DNA from: an uncultured Bacilli bacterium
GTDB taxonomy: Bacteria > Bacillota_I > Bacilli_A > RF39 > UBA660
DNA: 64,000 nt
Direction of reading: 5' to 3'
Assembly: GCA_944332505.1 (NCBI GenBank)
Contig: CALVKC010000002.1
Coordinates: 124,001-188,000, forward strand
The position numbers and the translations under genes were made by a program. Under the pieces are notes generated by a model. It was not told where the DNA came from. It searched no databases and saw nothing but the letters and a program-made list of their open reading frames with translations. Shown here piece after piece: positions 9,462-20,200 of the stretch; within the stretch, counting starts at the first letter, position 1, and each line of letters starts with the position of its first letter.

Positions 9462-9818
9462 TTATTGAATATATTTAATTTTACTTGTATCTAATGTTTC
9501 TATTGATATATCAAAGAACTCATCAAATTTATCAGCAATTTCATCTCCATAACATTGTCTTATCATATAAAATACAGTATCACCACTTTGTAATTGTATT
9601 TCTTTTGCAATTTTCAAATCATCTTTAACTGGGTCTAAATTTAAGTCTAAATAATCATTTGCAAATTTTATCAACATTTCTTGATTTTTATCTACACCAG
9701 TATCAAAATCTTCAAATACATACAAAACGTCTTTACCATATAAAGGTTCATCATACACATTTTCTTGTAGTGCATTTAAAGTAGTTTCTAACAATTTATC
9801 TTTGCTATTCATATTCAT
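9462..9818 (-). CDS. Hypothetical acidic protein
   Basis: I choose the start at 9818 because GGGAGG stands 4-5 bp upstream; the longer frame would overlap the preceding gene. The protein is about 118 aa, acidic and predicted helical. It is followed by a hairpin terminator at 9429-9456. Function unknown; it is in the late acidic cluster. Confidence 0.55.
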   Translation of the reverse strand: MNMNSKDKLLETTLNALQENVYDEPLYGKDVLYVFEDFDTGVDKNQEMLIKFANDYLDLNLDPVKDDLKIAKEIQLQSGDTVFYMIRQCYGDEIADKFDEFFDISIETLDTSKIKYIQ

Positions 9819-9831
9819 CAATCCTCCCACA

Positions 9832-10875
9832 CTATTCTTCTTCATTACCATATTTAGCCCTAACTTCTTGTAATACTGCTTCTAAATCTTCTTGTACTAT
9901 ATTTGGTGCTGACTGACTTATTGTAATTCCAGTATCATTTGATAATCCACCACCATACACTTCTGCAACAGAATATTCTCCATTAGAACCACTATCTAAT
10001 TCTATTGACCTAATACCTGCAACACTAACTACAAATGGTTTTTCTAATTCTATTTCAAACACACTACCACTTCCAGCCCAAGCATTATATATACCTACTG
10101 TTGTGTTAGTAGGAAATTCCAAATAACCATTTCCACTATGTAGCATACTTAATATATTACCATAATCTAATGCTGAAATTGTTGAACATAATGTTAAACC
10201 ACTCATACTTTCTGCACCATTATTATTTATTTCTTTTGCAATAGATTTTATTAACTTACTATCTGGTCCTGTACCATATAATTCATCATATAAATCCATT
10301 AGTTTGTAACCTTGTTGATGAACTAAATATGTTACAGCATTATCTAAATAATCAGGTTCTAACCAATCTAAATCTGGCATTTGATAATCACTACCGAATG
10401 ATGAAATTATAGAACCCATATCAAAGTTTTGTTCATTATATGGTGCTACCATTGTATTTACGTCCACAGATATTCTATCTAATACACTTGAAACACCAAG
10501 AGATACACCATTATAACCTGCTTTTTCTAAATCATCAGTTAATTCCCCATTGTCTAATCTTTGGTCATAATAATCTATAACTTCTGGATTATCTAAATTG
10601 TGAGCGTCTAATCCTATTTGTTCAAATAAACTATCTTCTGGAAACCAACCACCATTCATAAAACTTTCAAATACTTGTTGTTCTACATAGCTTATAAAAT
10701 CCTCACTACCATTATAATCAGATAACATATCTGGTAAACTTTCTTTTAAACTTTCTATATCATTATAATCCCAATACATTTCATAGAAACCATCACTATT
10801 ACAATACTTTTCTATTTCTGATTTTAAAAAATCCATATATAATTTTTCTACATTTTCATTATTTTCATTTTCCAT
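9832..10875 (-). CDS. Hypothetical acidic protein of the late cluster
   Basis: This 347 aa protein is strongly acidic and rich in Tyr, Asn and Asp, with no known domain recognised. A late-type motif is centred 35 bp upstream of the start, as for the tail fibre gene. Its composition resembles the giant proteins beside it, so it may belong to the same assembly. Confidence 0.55.
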   Translation of the reverse strand: MENENNENVEKLYMDFLKSEIEKYCNSDGFYEMYWDYNDIESLKESLPDMLSDYNGSEDFISYVEQQVFESFMNGGWFPEDSLFEQIGLDAHNLDNPEVIDYYDQRLDNGELTDDLEKAGYNGVSLGVSSVLDRISVDVNTMVAPYNEQNFDMGSIISSFGSDYQMPDLDWLEPDYLDNAVTYLVHQQGYKLMDLYDELYGTGPDSKLIKSIAKEINNNGAESMSGLTLCSTISALDYGNILSMLHSGNGYLEFPTNTTVGIYNAWAGSGSVFEIELEKPFVVSVAGIRSIELDSGSNGEYSVAEVYGGGLSNDTGITISQSAPNIVQEDLEAVLQEVRAKYGNEEE

Positions 10876-10902
10876 TATTATATTACCCCTTTCAGAACTA
10901 AT

Positions 10903-10917
10903 CTAATAATATTTTAC
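10903..10917 (-). promoter_or_regulatory. Late-type motif, gene at 9832-10875
   Basis: GTAAAATATTATTAG on the minus strand, 28 bp before the start codon, the same spacing as at the tail fibre gene. Confidence 0.55.
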
Positions 10918-11264
10918 ATTAAGTCTGATAAATCTATATTGTCAAATAATTCATTAAGTGTATTTATTGCTAATTGACCCTCACCTATTAATTTAGTCAT
11001 TATATGTAACATAAATTGCTCTATGACTATAATACTAGAATGTTCTTTATATAATTCACAATATAGTTCTAAATTATTCCATCTTATTTCACATATATCT
11101 AAATATATGGATTTAATTGCTCTTTGGGAACTCTCACTATTTTCAAATACATAACTTAAATATTCTTCATAACTAGTATCTTTCAATATTCTATATGTTT
11201 TAAATTCTTCATCTAGTTTTGTTAATACATTTCTCAAATTTGTAAGATTTATTTGTATTTTCAT
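10914..11264 (-). CDS. Hypothetical helical protein
   Basis: A 116 aa mostly helical protein with no recognised family. It has its own sigma-70-type promoter (11315-11343) lying immediately after the giant gene, and a GGGG ribosome binding site. Its independent promoter suggests regulation distinct from that of its neighbours. Confidence 0.5.
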   Translation of the reverse strand: MKIQINLTNLRNVLTKLDEEFKTYRILKDTSYEEYLSYVFENSESSQRAIKSIYLDICEIRWNNLELYCELYKEHSSIIVIEQFMLHIMTKLIGEGQLAINTLNELFDNIDLSDLM

Positions 11265-11285
11265 AAATTAAACCCCTTAAATAAT

Positions 11286-11319
11286 AAAATATAGTTGTAT
11301 ATTACAACAACTATATTTT
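11286..11319 (-). terminator. Terminator overlapping a promoter
   Basis: A 13 bp perfect stem (11286-11298 with 11307-11319) after the 1913 aa gene, followed on the minus strand by TTATTATTT. Its first arm contains the -10 of the next promoter. Confidence 0.6.
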
Positions 11320-11343
11320 ATCATAAATTTAAACATATGTAAA
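11315..11343 (-). promoter_or_regulatory. Sigma-70-type promoter for gene 10914-11264
   Basis: TTTACA, 17 bp, TAAAAT on the minus strand, with TATGA before the -10. The -10 lies in the first arm of a terminator hairpin. Confidence 0.65.
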
Positions 11344-11350
11344 TAGTTTT

Positions 11351-14300
11351 TTATTTTTTCATATTTCTATTATATATATCTAATGCTTCTTTAATAGTTT
11401 CTTCATCTGTAACTTTTTCAAATCTACCAGGTTCATACCAAAATGCTTCACCCATTACTGGATTTTGAACAAATCTTAATAGATATTTTGACTTTCTTGT
11501 ATCATCTATTTCTTCTATTACAGCTAAATCATTATCTATTAAATCTGTAACTACGTCGCCTACCTTAAATTCTTCTGTATCTACTGAATTATCTTCTTTT
11601 AATGATTTTAGATAATCTTCCATAGCTTCTTTTCCACCACATTGTGGACAGATATATGTTTTATTATCTTTTCTTGATAATGCTGGAAAGTCTGTATATG
11701 TTTTTCCACATTTAGGACATTTCTTTTCTGTTGTATTATCATATGGGAAATCATCATCGTCATCATCTAAATCTTCTGTGCTTTCTTCCACTTTATTTGG
11801 GAATTGTTCTATTGCTGCTATTATTGTATTCTTTGCTTTATCTTCATTAGATTTAAAATCAGCAAATGTATCTAATATACCTTGTTCTGCTAAATTATTA
11901 GTTATATCATATAAGTCATTATCATTTAGTGTAAATCCTTCTTGTTCAGCATAGTATTCTATCATACTATTTAATTCTTCCCAGTTTTTAACCCATTCAT
12001 CTTTATTTTCTGTTTTTAGAGATTTGTTTTCTGTTAGGTCATCTTCATCATCTATTGGTGCATAATTCATATACACATTGTCCATAAACTCTGTTATATA
12101 TTGGTCGTTATTTAGTTCTATTTTGTCCTCAGGTATATTAAACATTATAACTTGTACCATTTGTTTCCATTCTTCTTGTGTTTTAAAATCATCTATATTA
12201 TTTGCCATATATGATACAAAACCACTACTTGAAGAATAATTATCTTTTAAGTATTTAGCAAAGTCTGCATTATTTACTGTTATATCTCTTAGTGTTTCAT
12301 AACCCGCATTATCTACAACCAAATCAAATTCTAATTCATCTCCTGAATAATTATATTGTTTTGGGTGATATACTGATTTTGCTACAACTGATACATTAGG
12401 TAGTATCTCACTTATAGTATCTTCTATGTATTTAGGTGCTATTTCCATTACTATTTCATCTAATTCATCTCTATCTATATCATAGTTGTTTAAATCTTCC
12501 ATACTATACATATCAACATTTACTATTGGTAATACACCTGTATTTAGTTCTTCTCTTTTTGTACCTGTTTTTGTTTCTGGTTCTGTTTCTAAACATAGTT
12601 CTTTACTTTCTATCTTTGTTTCAGGATTTAATATATCATCAGTATTATTTATATCTGTTGCTGGTGTATTATCTGTATTACCTAATAATGTATCTTTCAT
12701 TGTATTTAATTTAACAATATGGTCTTCCTCATCTTTTATTATTTCTTGAATTTGTGTATCAATTGAATTATATAGTTCTTCTGACACAACTTGTTTAGCT
12801 TGTTCTAAATATGATTTATAACCATCTATTGCACCTTGTTCATCTACAATTAATACGTCTAATGATGAAGCAACTTGTTCAATACTTAATGTATCATTTT
12901 CAGAATTTTCTCTTGCTGTTTGTATTTCATTTGCAACTTCTTCTGGGTCTGTATCATCTTCTACCAATGTTTTACTTTCTTGTATTGTATCATATGTTGC
13001 TTTTAATTTTCCTGTAAATTTTTTAGTTTCATCATCACTAGGACTTCCATAGTAAAATCCTTTTATTTCTGTACTAGTAGGTTTATCATTATCATCAGTT
13101 GTTTCTTCAAATATAATTGTCATATCTTTTTCAGGTACATATACAGTTTCTATATTAGATTTGTTTTCTTTCTTTATTTCTGGTCTATGTTTCTTTGCCA
13201 TTTGTTCTGCTTCTTTTGCTGTATCAAATGGTCCAGCACTACTACTCCAATGTTCTTTATCATCTCCATCATAGTAGTAATTGAAATATCTACCATTATT
13301 AGCTTTTACTATTTTTACTGTTGATGAATTATCTGTATAAGTTGAAACTACTTCTTCCTCATTTAATGTTTTTGTTTCTTTTATTATATTAGGTTGACCA
13401 TCAGTTGTACCATTTTGCCATATATTATATACATAATCATAGTTAGTATTTAGTATTTTAGCTAATTCTTTAAATACTCTTTCTCTTACAGTACTATCTG
13501 CTGTTCCTAATAAGTTATATATATCTGTATTATCTTTCAAAGCTCTATATAGTTGTAAGAATGTAACATTATCTTTAATATTATTGCCTAATTCATCATC
13601 AGCATAATTTTTTACATAATAATCTTTTACATTATTGTTTAAGTCTTGGTGTCTTAACTCTTTTGCTTCTCTTAAACCATATTTATGTCTAATTTTCTTT
13701 TCTGCTATATTCATTGCTTCCAGTTCTTCTTCTGTATCTATGTTATAGAATATTTCAGTAAAGAACTCATTTACTACGTCATCATCAACTTCATCATAAC
13801 CTTCATTTTCTAAATAGTCATCAAATTGTTTTAATGTATTTTTTACGTCTATATCTATTTCAGACATTTTACTTTCTTGTACTTTTACTGGTTTTAATAT
13901 TGTTCCACCTTTCTCATTTGCCATTATCATTGGGTCATCTTCATTATAACCAAGGTCTTTATATAGTTGTCTTAACTTTTCAATATTATCTCCAACAGCT
14001 TGTCTTGCTTTTAGTGTTTTTCCTATTGTTGTTTTATAGTCATCTGGTAGTTTATCATAGTCTTTTTTAGATATATATTCTACTGCTTCTGTTTCTTTTA
14101 TTTTAGTATTATTTAATCTTTTTTGTTCTTTTTCCCAACAATCATCACACATACTTGCTTCATAATCTTCTTTTTCTTTTCCACAAATTGCACAATATTT
14201 ATTAGGGTCCTCTTTTTCTTTACTTTCTTGTACCCATTCAGGTTTTATATCATATTTGTCTAATTCTTGTTGAGTTAAAGGTCTATTAAGATATATTGCA

Positions 14301-17092
14301 GTCTTACCATTATCTAAATCTTCGCTTCTTATATAAGTATCTTTTGGCATAGTTCCAGGTCCTATTCCGTGATTAGTTATATATCTATACTCTTTTTCTT
14401 TATTTTCTTTTTTAGGTTCTGGGTCTGGTGTATAACCTGAAATAGTATCTTTAATTGGTACTAATAATTCTATATGATTTGTTAAATCTTGTATATCTAC
14501 ACCACCATATACTAAATCTTCTTCAAATTGGTCCATTACTGTTTCAAATATTTCATCTTCATCAGTTATATCTTCTGGTATATCAACATATTGTTCATAA
14601 TTAATTGCTTTTACTAAATCTGTTAAATTCTCTGGTAAAGTATAGAATTGACCTGATACTGTACCATCGTGGTCATTTAATATTGAACCTAATATACCAT
14701 TTTTAGTTGTTATACATACTCTATCAAAGTTACCCATATAATTTTTAAAATCTTCAATACTATCAAACATTTTACCACCATTACCTGATGACCTAAAATC
14801 AGGGTAGTTTGAACCATAGTAACCTGTTAGAATTAATGTATCATAATTTATTTGTCTATCTATTTCTGGAAGTATATTAACGTCTAAATCTTCTTCTTTT
14901 ATTTCCCAATCATCTTCTGCTAATTGATTAGTATTATCATCTAACCATTCTTCAAAGTCTTTTGGTTGAAGTTTAGTGTTATTGCAATTTTCAACATATT
15001 CATTATATGCTTCTTCTTTTTCTTCATCTGAAACATATTCTGTTATAAATTCATACCATTCAGAAAAATAATCATTTTCTTTTGCTGCTTCTTCCCACTC
15101 TAAATCAAAGTAATTAGCACACTCATTACTATCTAACCATTCTTCATATGACATTGGTACTACTGTATCATCAAAATTCTCTAAATAATCTTGATATGGA
15201 CCTTCTTCTAATTCTTCTTTATCATAATCAGATAAATCAAAGTCACTGTCCCAAATTATGTGTTCATCATCTGGTTTAACATAGTATTCATTTTTAATTT
15301 GTTTAGCTTCTCTTAAATCAGATACTCCTAATATCTTTTTAACACCTTGATAACTATCTTTACCTAACTTATTCATTGAATAATATACTCTTATATAACT
15401 GTCATCATTATCTGTGTCTGAATATATAACCCAAGCATTTTCACCAGTTCCACCATATTCTGTCATAGCATACTTTCTATCATCTATTTTAATTTCATCT
15501 GGTAATGTACCTTGACGTGCGAATAAATCTTCTAATTCTTCATTGTTAGGAAAACCATCTTGATTATACTTTTCATTTAATTTTTTATTTTCTTTTAAAT
15601 TATCATTAAATCTATAACCTTCATCAGTATATACTACAACACCATTTTTCTCTAAATATTCTAAACCAGCACTTTCCATTATATCAAATGCAAATGTGTC
15701 ACCTGTATCTTTAAAGTATGAAGTTTGAATAGCCTTTCTTATTCTATCTATACTATTAATTGTTGAGAAAATATATTGGTTCCAGTCACCTACTATATCA
15801 TCTCCTTCTTGTGCATAGTCTAACCAGAATATCATTCCATTTGATTTAATTTTTACAGCAACAGAATGTCCATTATTTTCTACTGCTTCTACTTCTAAAT
15901 CTTCCAGTATATTTCTTATTTCATCAATTTCATCTTGACTATAATCTTCTATATGTTCCCACACTATATTTGCTGAATTGTTTTCACTTTCTGTTTTTAC
16001 TTGTTTTTTCATTTTATTAACATTGTTTCCTGTGATTTGACCTGGTTGTGTATGTATTTCTTTCATATCATCATTTTTTGATATATGAATAGTATCATTA
16101 TCTTTACTTTCAGTTTTAACACCTATTTTATATTGTTCTTTATAGCTTAACTCTAATTCATCTCTATATTCTTCTGCCTCGTGTTCAGTAGGAAAAGTTA
16201 TAGCTTCATCTTTATTTTCTGTTTCTGTTGAGTAATCTTTTACATATATAGGAGATTTAGTTAATCTTTGTCTATATATTACATACTCATAATCATTTAT
16301 CTTTTCTACTTTTCTACTTTCTTCTAGTGTAGGGTCTCCTTCTTCACCTATAATATAATGGTTTAAATCTTCTGGTAACATATCTCCAAATCCAACTGGT
16401 ATTCCTTTATCAGTTACCATAGATGATAAATCTTCCCCTTTTGTTTTCATAAAGTTTACAAGTTCAGTTAGATTATAAACTGTTTTTACTATCTCTAAAT
16501 CCTTTACATTGTAGTCTGTATTATACATTAGATTTCCAAATCTGCTTTCTACTAAAACAATATCTAAACCAGAAATACCACCACTATCTTTATCATCCAA
16601 TAATAAGTAAATGTTAGGTATATCTTCTGTTGCTTCTAATGTACATTTTGCTATATAATGTGGTTTATCTGAAACAGTATTTATACTTTCTTCTTTTTTG
16701 TCATCTAATTCTTCTATTACTAAATTATCTCCTGTTACAAAATATGGTTGACTTGCACCTTCCATTGTTGCGTCTACATATATGTAATTTAGATATTCAG
16801 TTGCAAATGTAAAATCATCACTTTCTGGATTTTCACTTATAAATTCATTATATTCCTCTTGATAATCCTCTGCTATTAAATCTTCTATTTCTTGTATAGA
16901 CATTAATAAACCTGGTGCATTTATTTCTGCATTAGCAACAACTAAATTTAATGCTTCTTCTTCAGAATTTGCATATACTTTAAAAGTTGCTAATTGATAA
17001 CCTGCTCCTGGCCATATTCCTACCTTAAATAGTTTATTGTCATAGTAATCTTTATCATCAGGATTTATGATTTCTATATTTTCATCTAGCAT
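11351..17092 (-). CDS. Giant acidic modular protein (1913 aa) with zinc ribbons and ferritin-like segment
   Basis: I start at MLDENIEI (17092) because GAGGAGG is correctly placed there; the longer frame begins with TTG inside that site. The protein is very acidic and built of short alpha/beta segments separated by recurring linkers such as VQESK, IQESKTL, IKETKTL and LREAK. A zinc ribbon (CAICGK, CDDCW) lies near residue 970, a second (CPKCGK, CPQCGG) near 1790. Around 1400-1470 a helical part with DEQGAIDGY and DEEDHI resembles ferritin-like bundles. Function unknown: a scaffold, internal head protein or processed polyprotein would all fit. It lies in the late cluster behind a variant late motif. 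Confidence 0.6.
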   Translation of the reverse strand: MLDENIEIINPDDKDYYDNKLFKVGIWPGAGYQLATFKVYANSEEEALNLVVANAEINAPGLLMSIQEIEDLIAEDYQEEYNEFISENPESDDFTFATEYLNYIYVDATMEGASQPYFVTGDNLVIEELDDKKEESINTVSDKPHYIAKCTLEATEDIPNIYLLLDDKDSGGISGLDIVLVESRFGNLMYNTDYNVKDLEIVKTVYNLTELVNFMKTKGEDLSSMVTDKGIPVGFGDMLPEDLNHYIIGEEGDPTLEESRKVEKINDYEYVIYRQRLTKSPIYVKDYSTETENKDEAITFPTEHEAEEYRDELELSYKEQYKIGVKTESKDNDTIHISKNDDMKEIHTQPGQITGNNVNKMKKQVKTESENNSANIVWEHIEDYSQDEIDEIRNILEDLEVEAVENNGHSVAVKIKSNGMIFWLDYAQEGDDIVGDWNQYIFSTINSIDRIRKAIQTSYFKDTGDTFAFDIMESAGLEYLEKNGVVVYTDEGYRFNDNLKENKKLNEKYNQDGFPNNEELEDLFARQGTLPDEIKIDDRKYAMTEYGGTGENAWVIYSDTDNDDSYIRVYYSMNKLGKDSYQGVKKILGVSDLREAKQIKNEYYVKPDDEHIIWDSDFDLSDYDKEELEEGPYQDYLENFDDTVVPMSYEEWLDSNECANYFDLEWEEAAKENDYFSEWYEFITEYVSDEEKEEAYNEYVENCNNTKLQPKDFEEWLDDNTNQLAEDDWEIKEEDLDVNILPEIDRQINYDTLILTGYYGSNYPDFRSSGNGGKMFDSIEDFKNYMGNFDRVCITTKNGILGSILNDHDGTVSGQFYTLPENLTDLVKAINYEQYVDIPEDITDEDEIFETVMDQFEEDLVYGGVDIQDLTNHIELLVPIKDTISGYTPDPEPKKENKEKEYRYITNHGIGPGTMPKDTYIRSEDLDNGKTAIYLNRPLTQQELDKYDIKPEWVQESKEKEDPNKYCAICGKEKEDYEASMCDDCWEKEQKRLNNTKIKETEAVEYISKKDYDKLPDDYKTTIGKTLKARQAVGDNIEKLRQLYKDLGYNEDDPMIMANEKGGTILKPVKVQESKMSEIDIDVKNTLKQFDDYLENEGYDEVDDDVVNEFFTEIFYNIDTEEELEAMNIAEKKIRHKYGLREAKELRHQDLNNNVKDYYVKNYADDELGNNIKDNVTFLQLYRALKDNTDIYNLLGTADSTVRERVFKELAKILNTNYDYVYNIWQNGTTDGQPNIIKETKTLNEEEVVSTYTDNSSTVKIVKANNGRYFNYYYDGDDKEHWSSSAGPFDTAKEAEQMAKKHRPEIKKENKSNIETVYVPEKDMTIIFEETTDDNDKPTSTEIKGFYYGSPSDDETKKFTGKLKATYDTIQESKTLVEDDTDPEEVANEIQTARENSENDTLSIEQVASSLDVLIVDEQGAIDGYKSYLEQAKQVVSEELYNSIDTQIQEIIKDEEDHIVKLNTMKDTLLGNTDNTPATDINNTDDILNPETKIESKELCLETEPETKTGTKREELNTGVLPIVNVDMYSMEDLNNYDIDRDELDEIVMEIAPKYIEDTISEILPNVSVVAKSVYHPKQYNYSGDELEFDLVVDNAGYETLRDITVNNADFAKYLKDNYSSSSGFVSYMANNIDDFKTQEEWKQMVQVIMFNIPEDKIELNNDQYITEFMDNVYMNYAPIDDEDDLTENKSLKTENKDEWVKNWEELNSMIEYYAEQEGFTLNDNDLYDITNNLAEQGILDTFADFKSNEDKAKNTIIAAIEQFPNKVEESTEDLDDDDDDFPYDNTTEKKCPKCGKTYTDFPALSRKDNKTYICPQCGGKEAMEDYLKSLKEDNSVDTEEFKVGDVVTDLIDNDLAVIEEIDDTRKSKYLLRFVQNPVMGEAFWYEPGRFEKVTDEETIKEALDIYNRNMKK

Positions 17093-17122
17093 AATATTTA
17101 ACCTCCTCAATATATATTAAAC

Positions 17123-17192
17123 AAGTACTACACCTATAATACTTATTTTGATAGTTAATAAATATCTCTATTAATATTTTAGTGTAGTACTT
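17123..17192 (-). terminator. Long inverted repeat between the giant genes
   Basis: An 11 bp perfect repeat (17123-17133 with 17182-17192) with a 48 base loop that contains the variant late motif. It is a possible terminator with an internal promoter, or a regulatory hairpin. Confidence 0.4.
17168..17182 (-). promoter_or_regulatory. Variant late-type motif, 1913 aa gene
   Basis: CTAAAATATTAATAG on the minus strand, inside the loop of an inverted repeat, about 75 bp before the giant gene. Confidence 0.35.
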
Positions 17193-17205
17193 CTTCAATT
17201 TTTCA

Positions 17206-20200
17206 TTATATTTCTGATATTACTATCTCTATATCATTATTTTTTACTTCAAAATCCCATACAACAGATTTACCTGTTTTATCTTCATACTCTATAATAG
17301 ATTTAGATACCATATTGCCAATAACTTTATCTAATGTTTCTGCTACTTCTGATAATTCAATACCTTGTTTTCTTAATTTTTCTAAATCTAAACCTTGTTG
17401 TTTAGCATATTGATATACTTCTTTTTTAGTTGCTGTCTTTGCTTCTTCTTCTGTATCTATATCATCTTTAATACCTGTTTCTTGTTTTTCTTGTTCTACA
17501 TTGTCTTGTACTGCTTCCTTATCTACTTCTTCTGTTACTTTATTATTTTCTTCTATATTTTCTGCTAGTTTAAATGTAATTGAACTTGGTTCTTCACCAT
17601 CTGTTTTACTAAACCAACCATCAGATATTTCTGGGTATTTGTCTACTATCTTTTTAATAAACGAATTAAAAATATTTTTATCAGATTTCCATTGTAATGT
17701 AATATCTTGTTTACCTATTTCTATTGGGTAAACTGTTGTTGATGAACCTGATAACCAAGTTGTATCATATAAATACTTTTTAACCATTGGTTCTTGTTTT
17801 AATTCATCTACAATAGTTTGTATTCTATCTAAGTGTAAACTTTCTGTAACACGATTTGTTTTTAATGTCTTTAAATAATTTTCTAAATATTTAATTACTT
17901 CATAACCAAAACCATCTTGATTAAATACTTGTTCTTTTTCTGTTTCATATGCTGTTGTACCATATTTGTCATATAATTCTTTATCTAATACATTTGTTGA
18001 TACTATACCATAATAAGGTGTTTCTTCATAAAGTACCACTTTATCTATTTTATTAGTTTCAAACCACTTATTAATCTGACTTATTAAATCTCGTATTGTT
18101 TCATTTACACTAAGACCTTCTGTAATTTTATTATTTTTAGTACTTAATATAGCACTTGCTATACCTGGTTCTTCCATCTCAAAATATGAATTTTTATCAT
18201 AGGCTTGAACAATTGGATTTAATTCATCTATTAATTTCTCAAATGCTTCATAATCCAATTCTGCTCTTACTTGCACTTTTGTTCCTATATCTTCTTGTGA
18301 TATTTCTACTACTGTATAATCATCTACGTCTTTTTCTGTAAATCCAAAATCAGGTCTTTGTAATACTTTTTGTATTTTAGATTTTACTTTTTGTTCTAGT
18401 GTATCAATAGGTTTAGTTTCATCAGTTTTTACTATATCTGCACCTATTATAGATAATAAATATACTTCTTTATTATTTGGTCTATGTTCAGGAACACACT
18501 TAATATCTTGTACTTTACCACTTTTTAATTTTTCTAATAGCTTTGCACTTATATGTTCCCCTAATCCTATTTTATCACCTGTAAATCTAAGTATAGGTAA
18601 TTCATAAAGAATAACTGAATTATCATTCATTAATGTACCTGTTGTAGGTAATTCTATATTTGCAGTTGTTGCTGTTTGACGTATTGCATTAGTTACTATC
18701 TCTGCAATATCAGTTAAGTATGACCTAACGTCTTCTTCCTCAAAGATACCTGCTGATTTAGCTTCTTTGATTTCATATACACCAGATTTAAGCATATCAT
18801 CTAACCAATCTTCAAAAGAAGAACCACCTTTTTTATAATCATCTGATACTTTATTATTATATGTATCTTTCATATCTTGTAGTGTATATGTTCCTTCCAT
18901 ATCTGGTTCATAACTTATGAATTTAGTGTTATCTGTTATATTATATTGTTTAGTTTCTTCTTTTAATGTACTAAATGATTTATTATAGTATTCATCTAAT
19001 GCTAATATAAAATTATTTATTTCATTGTCTGGTATTTCTTTATTAGTTATATATGTGGTAGTATCTTCTTCATCTCCAACACCATTAAATTCTTCTAAGG
19101 CATAACATACTTGACTATCTCTATTTAATGTATATTTAGTTAGTGTTGTATGTGAAAAATCTGTGTTTAACATATTATAATCTATATCTCTTTGTTCCAC
19201 TATTTCTATATTAACACCTTCATTTTTATAACTTGTTACTATACCTTTAACACTATCAAATATTTCTTCTACTGTTATGTCTTTATATTGAAATATATTT
19301 GAACCTAATAATTTAATTGGAAATGTTGTATCATCTTTACTTAATTTTCCTACAAGCTTTATTGTAGGATTTTCTTGTTGTTTAGTTTCTTCTTTTTTAT
19401 CAGTTTCTCTACTTGCCATATATTGTATTGATGATAATTCTCCACTAGATAAACCTGAATTTTTCTTTATATCTTCTAAATCACTATATGATATTTTTCC
19501 AGCCCAAGTATCTTTATATGCTTGTTTTACTTTATTGCATATTTCATCATACTTATCTGTATCATATGTTCCAGAAGTAGTTGTTACCTTACCTTCTGTT
19601 AATGTATCTATATATGTGTCACCATATTCTTCTGCAACTAATTTAGCATATTCTTCATAACCCTTTTGATAAGCACTTACTTTACCTGCTGTACAGCCTA
19701 TAACTGGTACTTTATTATATGATATTTCATACCATAGGTCATAGCCACCTCTACCTATTTCCCAATTACCTCTTTTAGCATATTTTCCATTATTGTCAAA
19801 TGTTTTTAACATTCTTTTAAAATCTGATTTATCTTTACCAACTGTACTTGCTTCTACTACTTTTGTTTCTTGTAATTTATATTCTGATAATTTATCATCT
19901 CTTATTATTGCACCTAAAATATTTGTTAAATTAGTATCTACTTTCATATCTATACCATCTGGATTTTTTACTGTATAATTTTTATTTCTATATTCTCTAT
20001 ATTCTGGTGTTGTTATTATATCTGCTAAATGATTATATAACATTTCTACTGCATAACTATCTTCTGTATTTGCAAATATATCTTCATCATTATTTAATAA
20101 ATCTTCTTGATACATTTCTTGTATATTTAATAATACTTTATATAAATCTTCTGGTATTAAACTTATTGTATATGTTCTTGCTTCTTCTACTTTATCTATG